Under the pieces are notes generated by a model. The model was not told the origin of the DNA, ran no database searches, and was given only the letters and a program-made list of their open reading frames with translations. The translations under genes and the position numbers were made by a program. Positions 35,013 to 47,400 of a stretch of DNA of 64,000 bases are shown in pieces. This DNA comes from Brachypterus glaber (Eukaryota > Arthropoda > Insecta > Coleoptera > Kateretidae), in contig OY294048.1 of the NCBI GenBank assembly GCA_958510825.1, positions 32,081,026-32,145,025 of the forward strand, read 5' to 3'. Numbering within the stretch: the first letter of the stretch is position 1; every line of letters starts with the position of its first letter.

Positions 35013-35122
35013 CGCATAAGAACATAATACATAACAATGCGATGCCGTGATTGGCTTGATGTGCCGCCATGTATCTTGTGCGCCAATCACGGCATCGCAT
35101 TCTTATGTTTTATGTTCTTATA
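35013..35122. repeat. Strong hairpin in the likely PLD3 3' UTR
   Basis: About 43 bp at 35013-35055 (containing GCGATGCCGTGATTGGC) is nearly perfectly inverted at 35082-35122 with a loop of about 26 bp. It begins 90 bp downstream of the PLD3 stop at 35212. As RNA it would be a long near-perfect duplex. Confidence 0.8.
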
Positions 35123-35211
35123 CAAGCTTCTGGATAGGCGTTAAACTAAAACGCGTATGTACTGTGTTGTTGCACAGACAGAGATCATTTTGTCTTACTG
35201 CGCGAAAAACT

Positions 35212-35475
35212 TTACAATGGTATTGTATAATTAGAATTCCAATCTCTTTCAAAAACTTCTTGCAGCTGACTTCTAATAGTGACGTGGGTTTCATTTCTGT
35301 CATAAACAGGGTCGTGGAGGACAAACCCGATGCCAGCGGTGTCCGTAAAATAATCCCCCGACCAATTCGAAGTGCCAATGTAAGCTGTGTTGTCTGTAAC
35401 CATGTATTTGTTGTGATTTACCCTTGCAAACGGTATTTTTTGCTGTTCTTTGTCGGCTGGTACGACAAAACGGCG
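35212..35475 (-). CDS. PLD3-like last exon, second HKD motif
   Basis: Acceptor TTATTTTAG, then [49 protein letters not shown] and the end [11 protein letters not shown] with stop TAA at 35214-35212. All three HKD residues and the Gly-Thr-Ser-Asn continuation are present. Confidence 0.95.
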   Translation of the reverse strand, partial: RRFVVPADKEQQKIPFARVNHNKYMVTDNTAYIGTSNWSGDYFTDTAGIGFVLHDPVYDRNETHVTIRSQLQEVFERDWNSNYTIPL

Positions 35476-38400
35476 CTAAAATAAAAAAAAAACAAGCTGA
35501 AACGGATACCCCCTGGCGGACCCTGGTTGACCTAACGTTATATGAATGTGGTTTGAATGTTAGATCTATACCGGGGGTCCCACCAGGTTCTTGACAAGCT
35601 ATATCTCCGTTATTTGGTAAGATAGAATTTTTTGCAAAAAACAGCGTTAAATGGGAGCCATTGAAGTTTTATTTACGTATCCAAAACCACCCCCTGCTTA
35701 CCCACCCCCTTTAAACCACCCCCAACTTCTGTTTTCAAAATGGCACTCCCCCATTTTTATCAAAGAATATGAAAGTACATTTCATTCTGAATTCAACCAT
35801 GTATTATAAGTGGTATCTTATCATTTAAGGGGCTCCAAATAACAATTATTATTTATTAATAATAGGGTGGTATTTGAAAAAAGTTGCATCAGTTCTCTTT
35901 TAGATATAATCTAACGTGAGTTTTTTTGACATTTTTGAATAAAAAATAGTACTTGTGATCTGATGGGGTTGTACTTTGGAGCCCCTTAAAAAAAAAAGAT
36001 ATTACTTAAATTGAGAATAAAATGTGCTTACATATTCTTTAGTAAAAATAGGGGGTGCTATTTAAAAAACAAAGTTGGGGGTGGTTCCAAGAGGGTAGGT
36101 AAGAAGGGGTTAGTTTTGCATAAGTAAATTCTACTTTGACTCGAATTTAATTTTGTTTTTTTTCGATTTTTTTATCTTTTTTAACAACGGAGATATAGCC
36201 CGTCTAAAACCTGGTCGGACAGTAATATTAATAAATAATAGTTGTTATTTGGAGCCCCTTTAAGAAATAAGATACTGCTCATAATACATGGTTGAATTAA
36301 GAATAAAATTTACTTTCATATCACATCTTTGATAAAAATAGGGGGGTGCTATTTGAAAAACAGAGGTTGGGGGTGGTTTCAAGAGGGTGGGTAAGCAAGG
36401 GGGACACCCGGTATATAGATCTAGATCTATAAATGCCCAACGTTAGGGTCTAACGTTAGAATAACGTTTATCTAGCGTTAGAAGTTTTACCAAACATTAG
36501 GTAAACGTTATTCTAAAGTTAGGCAACTAAAGTCAGGAATTCTAATGTTAGAAATCGGGACATTTATACAATAAATACGCGTCAGAAAAAACGTTAAATT
36601 TCTACTAGGGCCCTTTCTAGGTAATAGGCAACATAATGTGAAGTTTTTATTTAGGCCTATGTTTTGTATTTTATATTAGGTAACTTCAGAATACTATTTA
36701 CTTTTTCTGTATTTCTTTTTCCGATATTGTACCTTTTTTTTAAGTTTATATTTCCCATTTAGTAATTGGCCTCGGCTGTTAAGTGGTGTAACATAATAAA
36801 TAAATAATTAAATCGATATTTTAGAAACGAATAACGACAATAAGAATTAAAAATGTTTCTGTAAAAAATTTTAATTTTTTCAACTGTGAATTTTTGTCCT
36901 GTGATCAATTATGATATAAGCGACATCGCCAAATATTTCAGCTTTTGCCCCTGCATACTACAAAGTTCCTGAACGATTTGGTGAAAGTATTTTTTGAATC
37001 GAAAATTCCATTAATAATTAATATTTATAATATTTAATATTTATAATACTTAATATTTATAATATTTAATATTTAAATATTTAATATTTACTGTTTAATA
37101 AGTTCCTGAACCATTTGGTGAAAGTATTTTTTGAATCGGATCTTCCGTTAATAATTAATATTTAAATATTTAATATTTATAATAATATTTAATATTTAAT
37201 ATGAATCATATTACATGATTAACGTTGAGGTATGCGAAAAGTTAATATTTTGGCGATTATCCGGTTATTTTTTAATTGGGGGAGTCATGAAGATCTCCAT
37301 CCAAATAATTATAACTATTTCTGTGGCTTGGTTCTAAAAGGGCCATTGTCACTTTTTCCGTATTTTGAGTAACACAGCCTAGCTAATTTTTTTCAGATCT
37401 ATATAACCTAAAAAAGCCAATGTCAGCGCTTGTGAGATAAATGTAGACTTTAAGCGACAAAGACCGACGTGTGTTTTTAATAAACATTTCTATCCGAGGG
37501 GCTGACCGCGTCTGAAATTTGTACAAAAGAGTTCCTTTTTGCAAAGAGTAACTCTGAGGAACTCTGAGTTCCTCAGAGTTCCTTGGGAGTTCCTCCTGTG
37601 TTCCTTAAGAGTTCCTCTCTGGAAGGGTAATTTTTGGCAAATAAGCCGTAGAAATTACCGGCTGTGCAAGCACTACTGCCAATAAGGCACCCTCAAAAAA
37701 AAGCTTTGTCCCTGACGGTTTTAACTTGGCGCCCCTAAAAAAAAAAGAAGTTGGCGCCCAAAAAAAAATACCTTCATAAAAAAAGCTTTGTCCCTGACGG
37801 TTACTACCAAAATTGGTGCTCCTTCAAATAAAAAATGGCGCCCCCGATTTATCTTCACGAAAATACGCTTTGTCCCTGACAGTTTCTACTAAACTTGGCG
37901 ACCCAAAATTACCTTCAGCAAAAAAAGCTTTGTCACTAACGGTTTCTACCATACCAAACTTGGCGCCTCTTCAAAACAAAAATTGGCGCCCCAAAATTAC
38001 CTTCAGGAAAAAAAGCTAGCTTTCTCCCTGACGGTTTCTACCGAACTTGGCGCCCCTACAAAAAAAGAAAGTGGCGCCCAAAAAAAAATACCTTTATAAA
38101 AAAAGCTTTGTCCCTGACGGTTACTACAAAACTTGGCGCCCCTTCAAATAAAAAATGGCGCCCCCGATTTATCTTCACGAAAATACGCTTTGTCCCTGAC
38201 AGTTTCTACCAAACTTGGCGACCCAAAATTACCTTCAGCAAAAAAAGCTTTGTCACTAACGGTTTCTACCATACCAAACTTGGCGCCTCTTCAAAACAAA
38301 AATTCGCGCTCCAAAATTATCTTCAGGAAAAAAAGCTAGCTTTCTCCCTGACGGTTTCTACCTAACTTGGCGCCCCTACAAAAAAAGAAAGTGGCGCCCA

Positions 38401-41400
38401 AAAAAAATACCTTAATAAAAAAAGCTTTGTCCCTGACGGTTACTACCAAACTTGGCGCCCCTTCAAATAAAAAATGGCGCCCCCGACTTACCTTCACGAA
38501 AATACGCTTTGTCCCTGACAGTTTCTACCAAACTTGGCGACCCAAAATTACCTTCAGCAAAAAAAAGCTTTGTCATTGACGGTTTCTACCATACCAAACT
38601 TGACGCCCCTTCAGAACAAAAATTGGCGCGCCAAAATTACCTTCAGGAAAAAAGCTTTGTCCCTGACGGTTTCTACCAAACTTGGCACCCCTTCAAAAAA
38701 AAAAAATAATTGGCGCCCAAAGGTGGGATGTTTTGATAAAGTGTTTGTAACGGCTCATCTAGTTTGAACATAAAAACGTTAACCCACATGGGTATAATAA
38801 TTGTTTCTGACCGCGTCTGAAATTTGTACAAAAGAGTTCCTTTTTGCAAAGAGTTCCTCCATTTTGCAAAGAGTTCCTCTTTTTTGCAAAGAGTTCCTCG
38901 GAGTTCCTCTGAGTTCCTCCAGAGTTCCTCCTGAGTTCCTTTGGCTTGTACAAAAGATTTCCTCGCGGTCAGCCCCTCGTTTCTATCAAACTGCTAAAAC
39001 GGACAATGTTTGACTTAGTGTATCCGTTCAAAATTTTTGACATTGGCCCTTTTAGAACCAAACCACAGATTTAAGCTTTAGGAAAAACTTTCTTAATAAC
39101 TTTCTCATTTAATACTTACAATTTCAATGGAAACTGTTGGATATGCTTTGCTAACATCAGCCAATGACTTCAAGAAATAAGTCTCCGAATGTCTGGAATC
39201 GTTCCATTTGCTAATTAACATTCTGATTTTGATGTGGTGTTCCACTGCGACCGACTTGAGAGCGTCATCAATCACCGGCCAAAATTTGAGTTTGGGAGTG
39301 TAGATCATGAGAGGATAGTAGTCCATGACGGAAATGTAGACAAATTTTTCAGCAGTTTTGATCACGTTCACCAATGCATCTATGTCGTTTGTGCGTCCGG
39401 TTGGATTAAAAGGCGGCGGTGAATGCTAAAACGGACAGGGGTCTTTACCTCGAAAAAATTTACCTCGCAAGCAATTAACTTGAAAATTTTTACCTAGAAA
39501 AAAATTACCTCGCACACCGTTACCTCGAAAAAAATTTACCTCAAAAAACCATTACCTCGCACGATAACTACCTCTAAAGGACGTTACCTCGCAAGAAAAT
39601 ACCTCGAACGGGCATTACCTCGTATAAAAAATTACCTCGAAAAGACATAATTTTTTAAAAATTATAAAAAAACAAACCAAAACATTTATTTTCTTGGAAA
39701 AGGGAAATTTAACAGTTATAAACTTGGTTATTTAAACCAATAATATTGATATATTCACAAATATCAAAAAGATACCAATAAATCCACAGCAAAATTTTTA
39801 TAAAAGAAGAAATAAAAAACTAAAATTTATAAATATTTTTTCCTTGCCAGAATTTCATCATATTTTACACATTTCAAAAAAAAAAAAATGTCTGTACACA
39901 CGATCTTTATAAAACACAATGTTTTTATACACTGAACCCTTGATATACAGAGTGTTCCGTGAGGAAAGGGAAATATTTAAAGAATATGTTGTATAGGTCA
40001 AAATAAGTTTTGGGCAAAAAAGTGATAACGACACTCCCAAGGAACAAGGATGTAACTCAAGTTAAAAGACCCATTTTGAGTTATACTTATAGGTAAACGC
40101 CTTGGAAAAAGACGCACATGGTGGTACTACTCAGGTTTCTCCACAGTCCACTTTAAGCAAAAGTTTACTTAAAATCACTAAAGTAAGAAATTTTAAACTT
40201 GAATATTATTAGAAACAAACAGTAAATAAACAATAAATACTTAAACAGTTAAATAGAGAATTTTATAAGCTTTCAAATGATGTATCACATGACTTCCTTT
40301 TCCACTTCAATCATTTATCCACCCTTAAATAACAAAAAAAATATTTTAGAAATTTAGCTGTCGTGAAAAATGACAATATATGAGTTACGGCTTTGTTGCT
40401 TGGGGGTATCGATAAGACCCCCCATTACGGACGCCCCTGGTTAAAGTAACTACATGCAAATACCATTGGCTGATAGGCTTTATAAAGCATAGATCACGTG
40501 CTAAACCTCGATGCTTTAACACAAAGGGTTCCGAAGTTATTAATAAAAAATCGAAATTTTGGGACCCCTTTGAAGGGGCGTAGCTCCCTTACGAGTCGTT
40601 TTTGGACATTTGTTTATAAGAACTTTTTTCTTATTTTGACCTCTAGAATACATCCTTAAAATATTTCCCTTTCCTCACGGAACACCCTGTAGGTTAACCA
40701 ATTCATTTTGAAATATGTACTGAAACTAAAAGCAAACAATTGCCCGTATTAAAATTAAATTTAATAAAAAAATGATCAAATATGAGCTAAAACCCTACAA
40801 TATACAATAATAGCAAAGTAACAGATAGAAAATTAAAAACTACCTTTTTTGAGGTAAAACCCATTTGAGGTAAAATCTTTCGAGGTAATGTCCTTTCGAG
40901 GTAATGTCTATGCGATGTATTGTCCGTAAGAGGTAATTTTTTTCGAGGTAACGTCTTTTCGAGGTAATTTTTTCGAGGTAAAGGCCGGTTCCACATTTTT
41001 TTTCAAATTCATATATTTGTTGGCCTCGCATTCACTCGTTAGAGTTCCTCTAATTTATTTATTGGATCATTCAAACACAAAAAAACGAAATTTTTGGAAC
41101 AAATACATTTTTTTCTTTTTTTTTTTTTTGGAAAGTTTGACCCCCTTTGAAGCCCTTACACCACACCGATTTGTACCAAAAACAATCCTAGTTGAGTACT
41201 TTGGATAAGGAACCTATGGCATAAATTTGAATTATTTAGCTCAACGCGTTCTCGAATTATTGTGGTAAAAATTTTTCTCGACTGACCAATCTTTAGGGAT
41301 GTAAATAATAAAAAACGGTTTTGTTTTTTTGTTGTTTTAAAACAAGTTTTTTTTTGTTTTAAAACATATACAAATTTACAACCAATGGATAAGCAGATCC

Positions 41401-44400
41401 TGGTACAATGGATAACTAGGCACAGGTCCTGGCAGCCAGGATCCTTAAATTTAAGGATTTATTATTTAAAAAACATTTTTTTGTTGAGAATTGGGTACGA
41501 AAAATAAAATAAAAAAACAAATAAAAAACAAAAAAGAGCCGTTTTAAAACAACACATAAAAATCCGTTTTTTAACATCCCTACCAATCTTAATATCATAG
41601 ACATAATTTATTTCGTGGAAATCAGCTTTTTTAATTTTATAAAACGCCGAGAAACGCGAAAGAAAGCAATAAAAATTTTATTTTATTTTTTACTAAGTAT
41701 AATTTATTTTTTACACAAAATATACCCAACTCTACCCAGCGATTTTCTCGAAAACTAAAAAAGATAAGCAGGTTCTGCAAAAAACACCTTAAATTGGACG
41801 ACAATGTCTATCGAAATTAGCCAAAAATAAAATCCACCCCTCAACCCCCTCTCCCGACTTACCCCTAACTTTATTTTTTTAAATAGCACTCCTATATGTC
41901 TTTGATTGTTTTGGATAGACCTTGAGAATACTTGCTATTTTTAAGTTGACAAGTGGTATAAAACATTTAAAAACAACCCCCTGATTTCAACTATATTGGG
42001 AAGCGATTTTCCCGAAAACTAAAAGGAATAATCAATTTCTGCAAAGGACATTTTAAATAAGAAAAGAGTATCTATAAAAAGGAGCCCCAAAATAAAATCG
42101 AATAAAATGTACCCCTACAGTCCCTTCCACAACTTACCCCTAACTTATTTTTTTTTAAATAGCACCCCTATATTTTTCTAAGTGATTTTTATTGGCCTTG
42201 AACTTGCAAATACAATGGTATATACACTTGCTATTTTTAAGTTTTAGAAGTGGTAAAAAACGTTTAAAAACAACCCCCGGATCCAATCTATATTTGGCCA
42301 GTGATTTTCTAGAAAAGTAAAAGAGATAACTAAGTTTTAGGAAGGGGTTGAGGGGTGGATTTCATTTTCATGCATTTAAGAGGAAGTAACATTTTGTGCC
42401 ACTAAAAATGTTACTTTTTAAAAGGTTATAACTCCTTTAATAATAAATTTAGGTGTTTTGGTGAAGCATACTTTTTGCTTAATTTTAAATGAAAAATCGC
42501 CGTGCAGCATTAAAATTTTATTGGTGCTTTTTTTGTTCCCCATTCAATATGTCCATCTTCGAAGGGCCGCAGCTCCCTTGGGGCTTATTTCCGAACCAAT
42601 CTTTATAGGAACTTTTTTTCATATTTTTTAACGTTAAATTTCTCGAACTTATTTCTGAATAACCCTGTATACAGTGATTTTCTCGAAAACTAAAAGAGAG
42701 ATAATTAAGTTCTGCAAAAACCAATGTAAATGAGACTAAAAGAAAGTAGTAAAAAATTAAATACACCCCTCAACCCAAACTTAGTTATCTCTTTTACTTT
42801 TCTATCGAAAAAGTCACTGGCCAACTATCTCTTATAGTTTTCCTCCAAAATTTGTATGAGACCCGAGACAGATAATTTAACAAAACTGAGGTGCTCTAAA
42901 AAGTAAAATTTTCAGGTGTTTGCTTACCGATAAATAGGTTGGAAAACTTTCATTATTGAACATCAAATTCAAAGGAGTTTCCATGTTAAAGTCTGTAGAA
43001 AGCTCAGCAGGCCATTTTTCTGGAAGTTTTGCATCCTTTTGTCCTAACTGCCAATATACTTCAAACATTTTCTGTGCATCTGCAGCAATACAGGAGCAGT
43101 CAAAAACTGCAATTCCCAGTTCCTTTACCTACAGCGAAAATTATACAAAATTACATAACAAAAGTTAAAAATAACAAGCCGTGAAGATATGTAATGCTAC
43201 GCATTCCATTATACAGCCGAGTCGGTCGATATATAGTAAAGTATCCACTTTAGAGAAAAACTTTAATGGGAAAAGTTGTATGGTTTTAAAAAAGGCACAT
43301 TTTAAAAATATTTTAAAATATACAGGATGGTCCTCTTAGGGTGGGTAACATCTGAATTTATTAATGATATATTTTTTATTATGCCATCTTATTTCTCATT
43401 AAAATGCCTTTATTTTAATACCATAATGTATGGCTCTATTATTTATAGTTTTTGAGAAAAAAATCATTTTTAGTGATAAGATAAAACCTTCTACAATTTC
43501 TGTATTTTCTGTCAAAAAGCCTATCTTAAAAGGGTGTATCTAATTACCTTTTGTGCAAAAATAAAATGTTTTATACAGGGCGTTCAAAATAAATATTCAA
43601 ACTTTTGGATTTTCAAACATAAAACACTCCATTTTTTTTAATGGAATGCTATATTTTTTATTCACTCGCTAAATGTAGAATATAATTCTGCATAAAATAA
43701 TATAAGATACTTTACAGATCACTTTAGCGGTTTTTAAAATAATTGCGTTTAAAAAATAAAGTTGTCAATTTCAAGAATTTTATTTTATTTTTTTAATAAG
43801 AAGGCCATGGATTTTCTTTTTCGAATTTCAAGATTCACTATAGTATACTGCTAAAAAAGTTGATAACTAAAAAAAAAAACGTTTTCACTACAGCTAAAAT
43901 AAAACTTTTATATTTTTAACCCATTAAATTTACACCTTATTTGAATTTCAAGATAGATTTTGTCCAAACTACGCGCGGTGGGATTTTCCTGATTAGTGAT
44001 CTAATAAGTATAGTATACCTTTAAAGGTAGATAATTATCCAGAATACAAGTGGGGTTGTGAGTCAACGTAGTGCCTTTCAAATCACTGCGACCAATAAGA
44101 TCTATTGTGAATCCCTTTTACAATTTAGTCCACATCAAACTTTAGGCTACCAAAGAAGCTCAAGATTTTTTTGGGGGCTACTTGGGATATATCTGCAGGT
44201 CTTGGGTATACCTGTTCGAGATACTGTAGCCTTTTAACAATGGTTTCGCAGAAGCATATCATCTGTTCGGCCGTTTCTGGTGCTTCTGAGCATAGAAGGC
44301 AGGTGTCGATTTCAGACTTGTCCAATTTTTTAAGATTATATCTTAAAGGGCAGTGTAGGTCTTTAGTTCCGGCTTTCTGAGATCGAGTATCTTTCTTGTA

Positions 44401-47400
44401 CAGTTGGACCCACAAAAAATGCAAGTTTTAAATATGCCAAAATGTCAATTTTATTCATTATTTTATAGTTTAAGTAAGATTTTAAGAAAGAGGTTAGAAT
44501 AATTTGACATATTATCAGTTTTTCTTTAAGTTTATAAGTAGTAGATAATGCGTGATAATGCATGAATGCAAATAATGTTACATAACAGTAATTGCTGTTA
44601 TATGAAGAAATAGAAAACTAGCAAATATAAAGGTTCTTGATCTGCAGAAGCAAGAAGTCTCTTCAAGATGGTTATTTTTATGTTAATATTCCTTCTTTTT
44701 TACAAAATTAATGGAGAGCCCCTAGAACATGCATTTAATGTTAAAAAAGAACCGAAAACTTGCTCTCCTGAAGAATTACGTTTTTGTGACATCGTGTCGT
44801 TTACCTTCGGGATCCAGATATACCTAATAAATAGTAAACTGAAAAAACATTTAGAATATTTAATCATATAAAACATTTAGTAAATCTTATGGGAAATAAA
44901 ACTTTGGACTCCTTAGAAATGAAATATATAATTTATGAAAATTATGATTTTTGTTTAAAAAATGTTTTTTTTGTTGCATAAAAATTTCCAATCTCGGAAT
45001 TATCGATGCGGTGGCAGGCAGTGGTTTGGACCCAGCAAAATTTTTATCGTGTATAGCCTGCTACGCATCTCGTAAAGGGTGTTCTGTTAAATAATTAAGT
45101 AAATTTTCACTTCCATCTTCCCGAGCCTGCACGCCTTTTAACTGTGTCCTCCTGTATCCATTATTTCTTCAATCTTAACAAAAATCTCCGAATCATTAAA
45201 CTTTGTCAAGTCTACTTGCTCACATCCTGCTTCTAATAACCCAATAGCTTGAGCTTTCTTAATCATTTAATTGATGCATTTTTAATTATGTACTTAATTA
45301 AATTAAATCCTTTGATTATGTACTTTATAATAATTATAAATAATTTTGACAAATATTGTCAACATTGACAACTGCATTGTTTGTAACCAGTTATTCAATT
45401 TACACAACTAGATTTTCTATCTTGTTTTTTTTTCGGATCCAACTGTACATTCAGGTTTATATTTTATGAATATTTTGGTTTGTCTTAAGTTTTGGTCTTT
45501 CCAAGTTTTGATTTTGGAATTTCCCATTCTTTAATTGCCTTTATCTAACAAAATCTTTGGATTTTGCTGATACAAACGCAACATAACTTAAGGTTCGCTG
45601 CGGGCGAACCCTAATTTATTCTTTCTAAATTTGAAATTTTGCACAATCTTATTTTTGCATTTTTCACGAAATCAGTTTTAAAATTTTCAAAAATTCGTCT
45701 TTTATGAAATACCCTAGTACACATCGACATTAATTTATCGATTATTTTCGAGCCACGTGTCAAGGGACTGCAGAAACCATTAGGGCCTTGGCCAACTTAT
45801 GGTAAATCAATAAAAGGTAGGTACATACATTACCATAATTATATTTTCTTTACCCTGGACATTTAAAAGTTAACATTTATTTGACCTATTTGCCATAGTT
45901 CCTTATTCAAAGTTCTCTGCTGGGATTTATTCTTTTACTTTTATTTACCTATTTCTTTTTTTATTTATTACTTTCCCCCAAGGAAAGTCTTGCTTTAGTA
46001 AAAAAAAATCGAAAAATTTTTATTGATTTTTTTACGTTTCTGGACGTTTTATATCCAAAACATATGATTTCCGTAAAAAAAAATTCTGTTTGTCGGTCGG
46101 TCTGTGTGTCCTGGGAATTTGTGACCACGATAACTCAAGAACGCTTCGGGCTAAAGACTTCAAATTTGGACCACAGGATAACTATCCAAAGTTCTAGGCT
46201 GGAATTATTTTGGTAAAAGTCGAATTGGAGTAAGGAGGTAAAATGGGGTAAAAACAAATTTTTTTCAAAAACATTTTTTTTCAATTTATTTTTCGTTTTA
46301 CGAAAAAAGTAAAGTTTTTTTAAAAAAAATTACTTTCCCCAAGGAAAGTCTTGCGTTAGTAAAAAACTTTCGAAAAATTTTCTTCTTTTTTTTTTAGTCA
46401 TGAACTTTTTTTTGTCAAGGAAAAAAGTCGTGTTTTTAGGCTAAAAAAAGTTACTATCCAATCTCCTTCGCTACGGCCCTGTTTGGGGGCTACTTGGAAT
46501 ATATCTGCAGGTCTTGGGTATACCTGTTCGAGATATTGTAGCCTTTTAACAATGGCTTCACAGAAGCATATAATCTGTTCGGCCGTTGCTGGTGCTTCTG
46601 AGCCTAGACGGCATGTTTCATAAAAATCGGGTTGGTATAAGGGGCTAAAATGGGGTAAAAACAATATTTTTCAAGAACATGTTTTTGTCAATTTATTTTT
46701 AAATTTAGGAAAAAGAAACTATTTGAAAAAAAAAATTTTGAAGAACTTTTCCCAACCCTACCGCCTTTACAAAATTTCCTAATTTCCTAACTACCTAATC
46801 TTTTAGGGTATCCCATCCCCCTAGGACATCCCTGACATCATCAACTCCTTATTTTTCCTAACTAGACACTTGAACGTGGTTGAGGGGAGGGGTGTGGAGT
46901 CCCCTATCCTGTCACTACTGGAGTGGTCTTAAGACAAATTTGATCTCAATTCAACAGTGATGTTGATAAAAAATTTAAACTTTTGAAATTGGCGGAAACG
47001 TTTTCACAACGCCAAGCAAAAAGAGGAGAAGAATAAGAATAAGATCACAATTCGTTCAAAAGTTAATGGGGGAGTTTTGGACTGTAGGTACTGTACTGTA
47101 TAGGAAAAAACCTTAATTTTACTTTTTATTTTTATTTGCGAATTATCAAAAAACAGCCGTCCCGAAAGAGCGAGAATACTTTCTCATAAAAAAGGTATGT
47201 CCAGAAACAATTTATTAAATTTTGGGGGGAGGGGGAGGGGTCATGGAAAAAATGATAATATATAACATTGTTTGTGTAATTTTATTTAACCTTTTATGTG
47301 GTTTTTAAAATTTTCTCCTATTGGGTATACTAAAAAAGTTATGGAAAAATAATTTATTACATTTTGTGGAGATGATAATAATAATATTAATAATAATAAA

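Larger units (their letters stand above)
37321..39068. mobile_element. Outer TIR element CTGTGGTTTGGTTC
   Basis: CTGTGGCTTGGTTCTAAAAG plus GGCCATTGTCA at 37321 is inverted at 39038-39068 with few mismatches. It encloses the element at 37495-38979. Its right end is 52 bp from the PLD3 exon that ends at 39120. No target duplication longer than ATTT is visible. Confidence 0.6.
39433..40992. mobile_element. Fold-back element with TTACCTCGAAAA-repeat arms
   Basis: The left arm (39433-39650) is about a dozen degenerate units of TTACCTCGAAAAAA spaced 15-22 bp; the right arm (40845-40992) is the same unit inverted (TTTTTTCGAGGTAA). Tips GGACAGGGGTCTTTACCTCG and, on the other strand, GGAACCGGCCTTTACCTCG match after small gaps. 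The centre (39650-40840) is AT-rich with the MITE at 39948-40689. No target duplication is seen. The architecture equals that of 56776-57672. Confidence 0.75.

Noticed and set aside
35047..35484. 145-codon + strand frame
   Set aside because: It is the antisense of the last PLD3 exon and of the 3' hairpin.
32494..36610. A single 4.1-kb transposon that captured the PLD3 exon
   Set aside because: No target duplication was seen at the two tips and no transposase is present; two truncated inverted copies are simpler. Kept only as a finding to test.
37813..38709. Coding frames of 68-85 residues repeating [11 protein letters not shown]
   Set aside because: They follow the tandem array in several frames and are products of the repeat, not conserved proteins.
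37700..38720. CRISPR array
   Set aside because: Repeats are nested higher-order units without unique spacers of constant length, there are no cas genes, and the window is eukaryotic.
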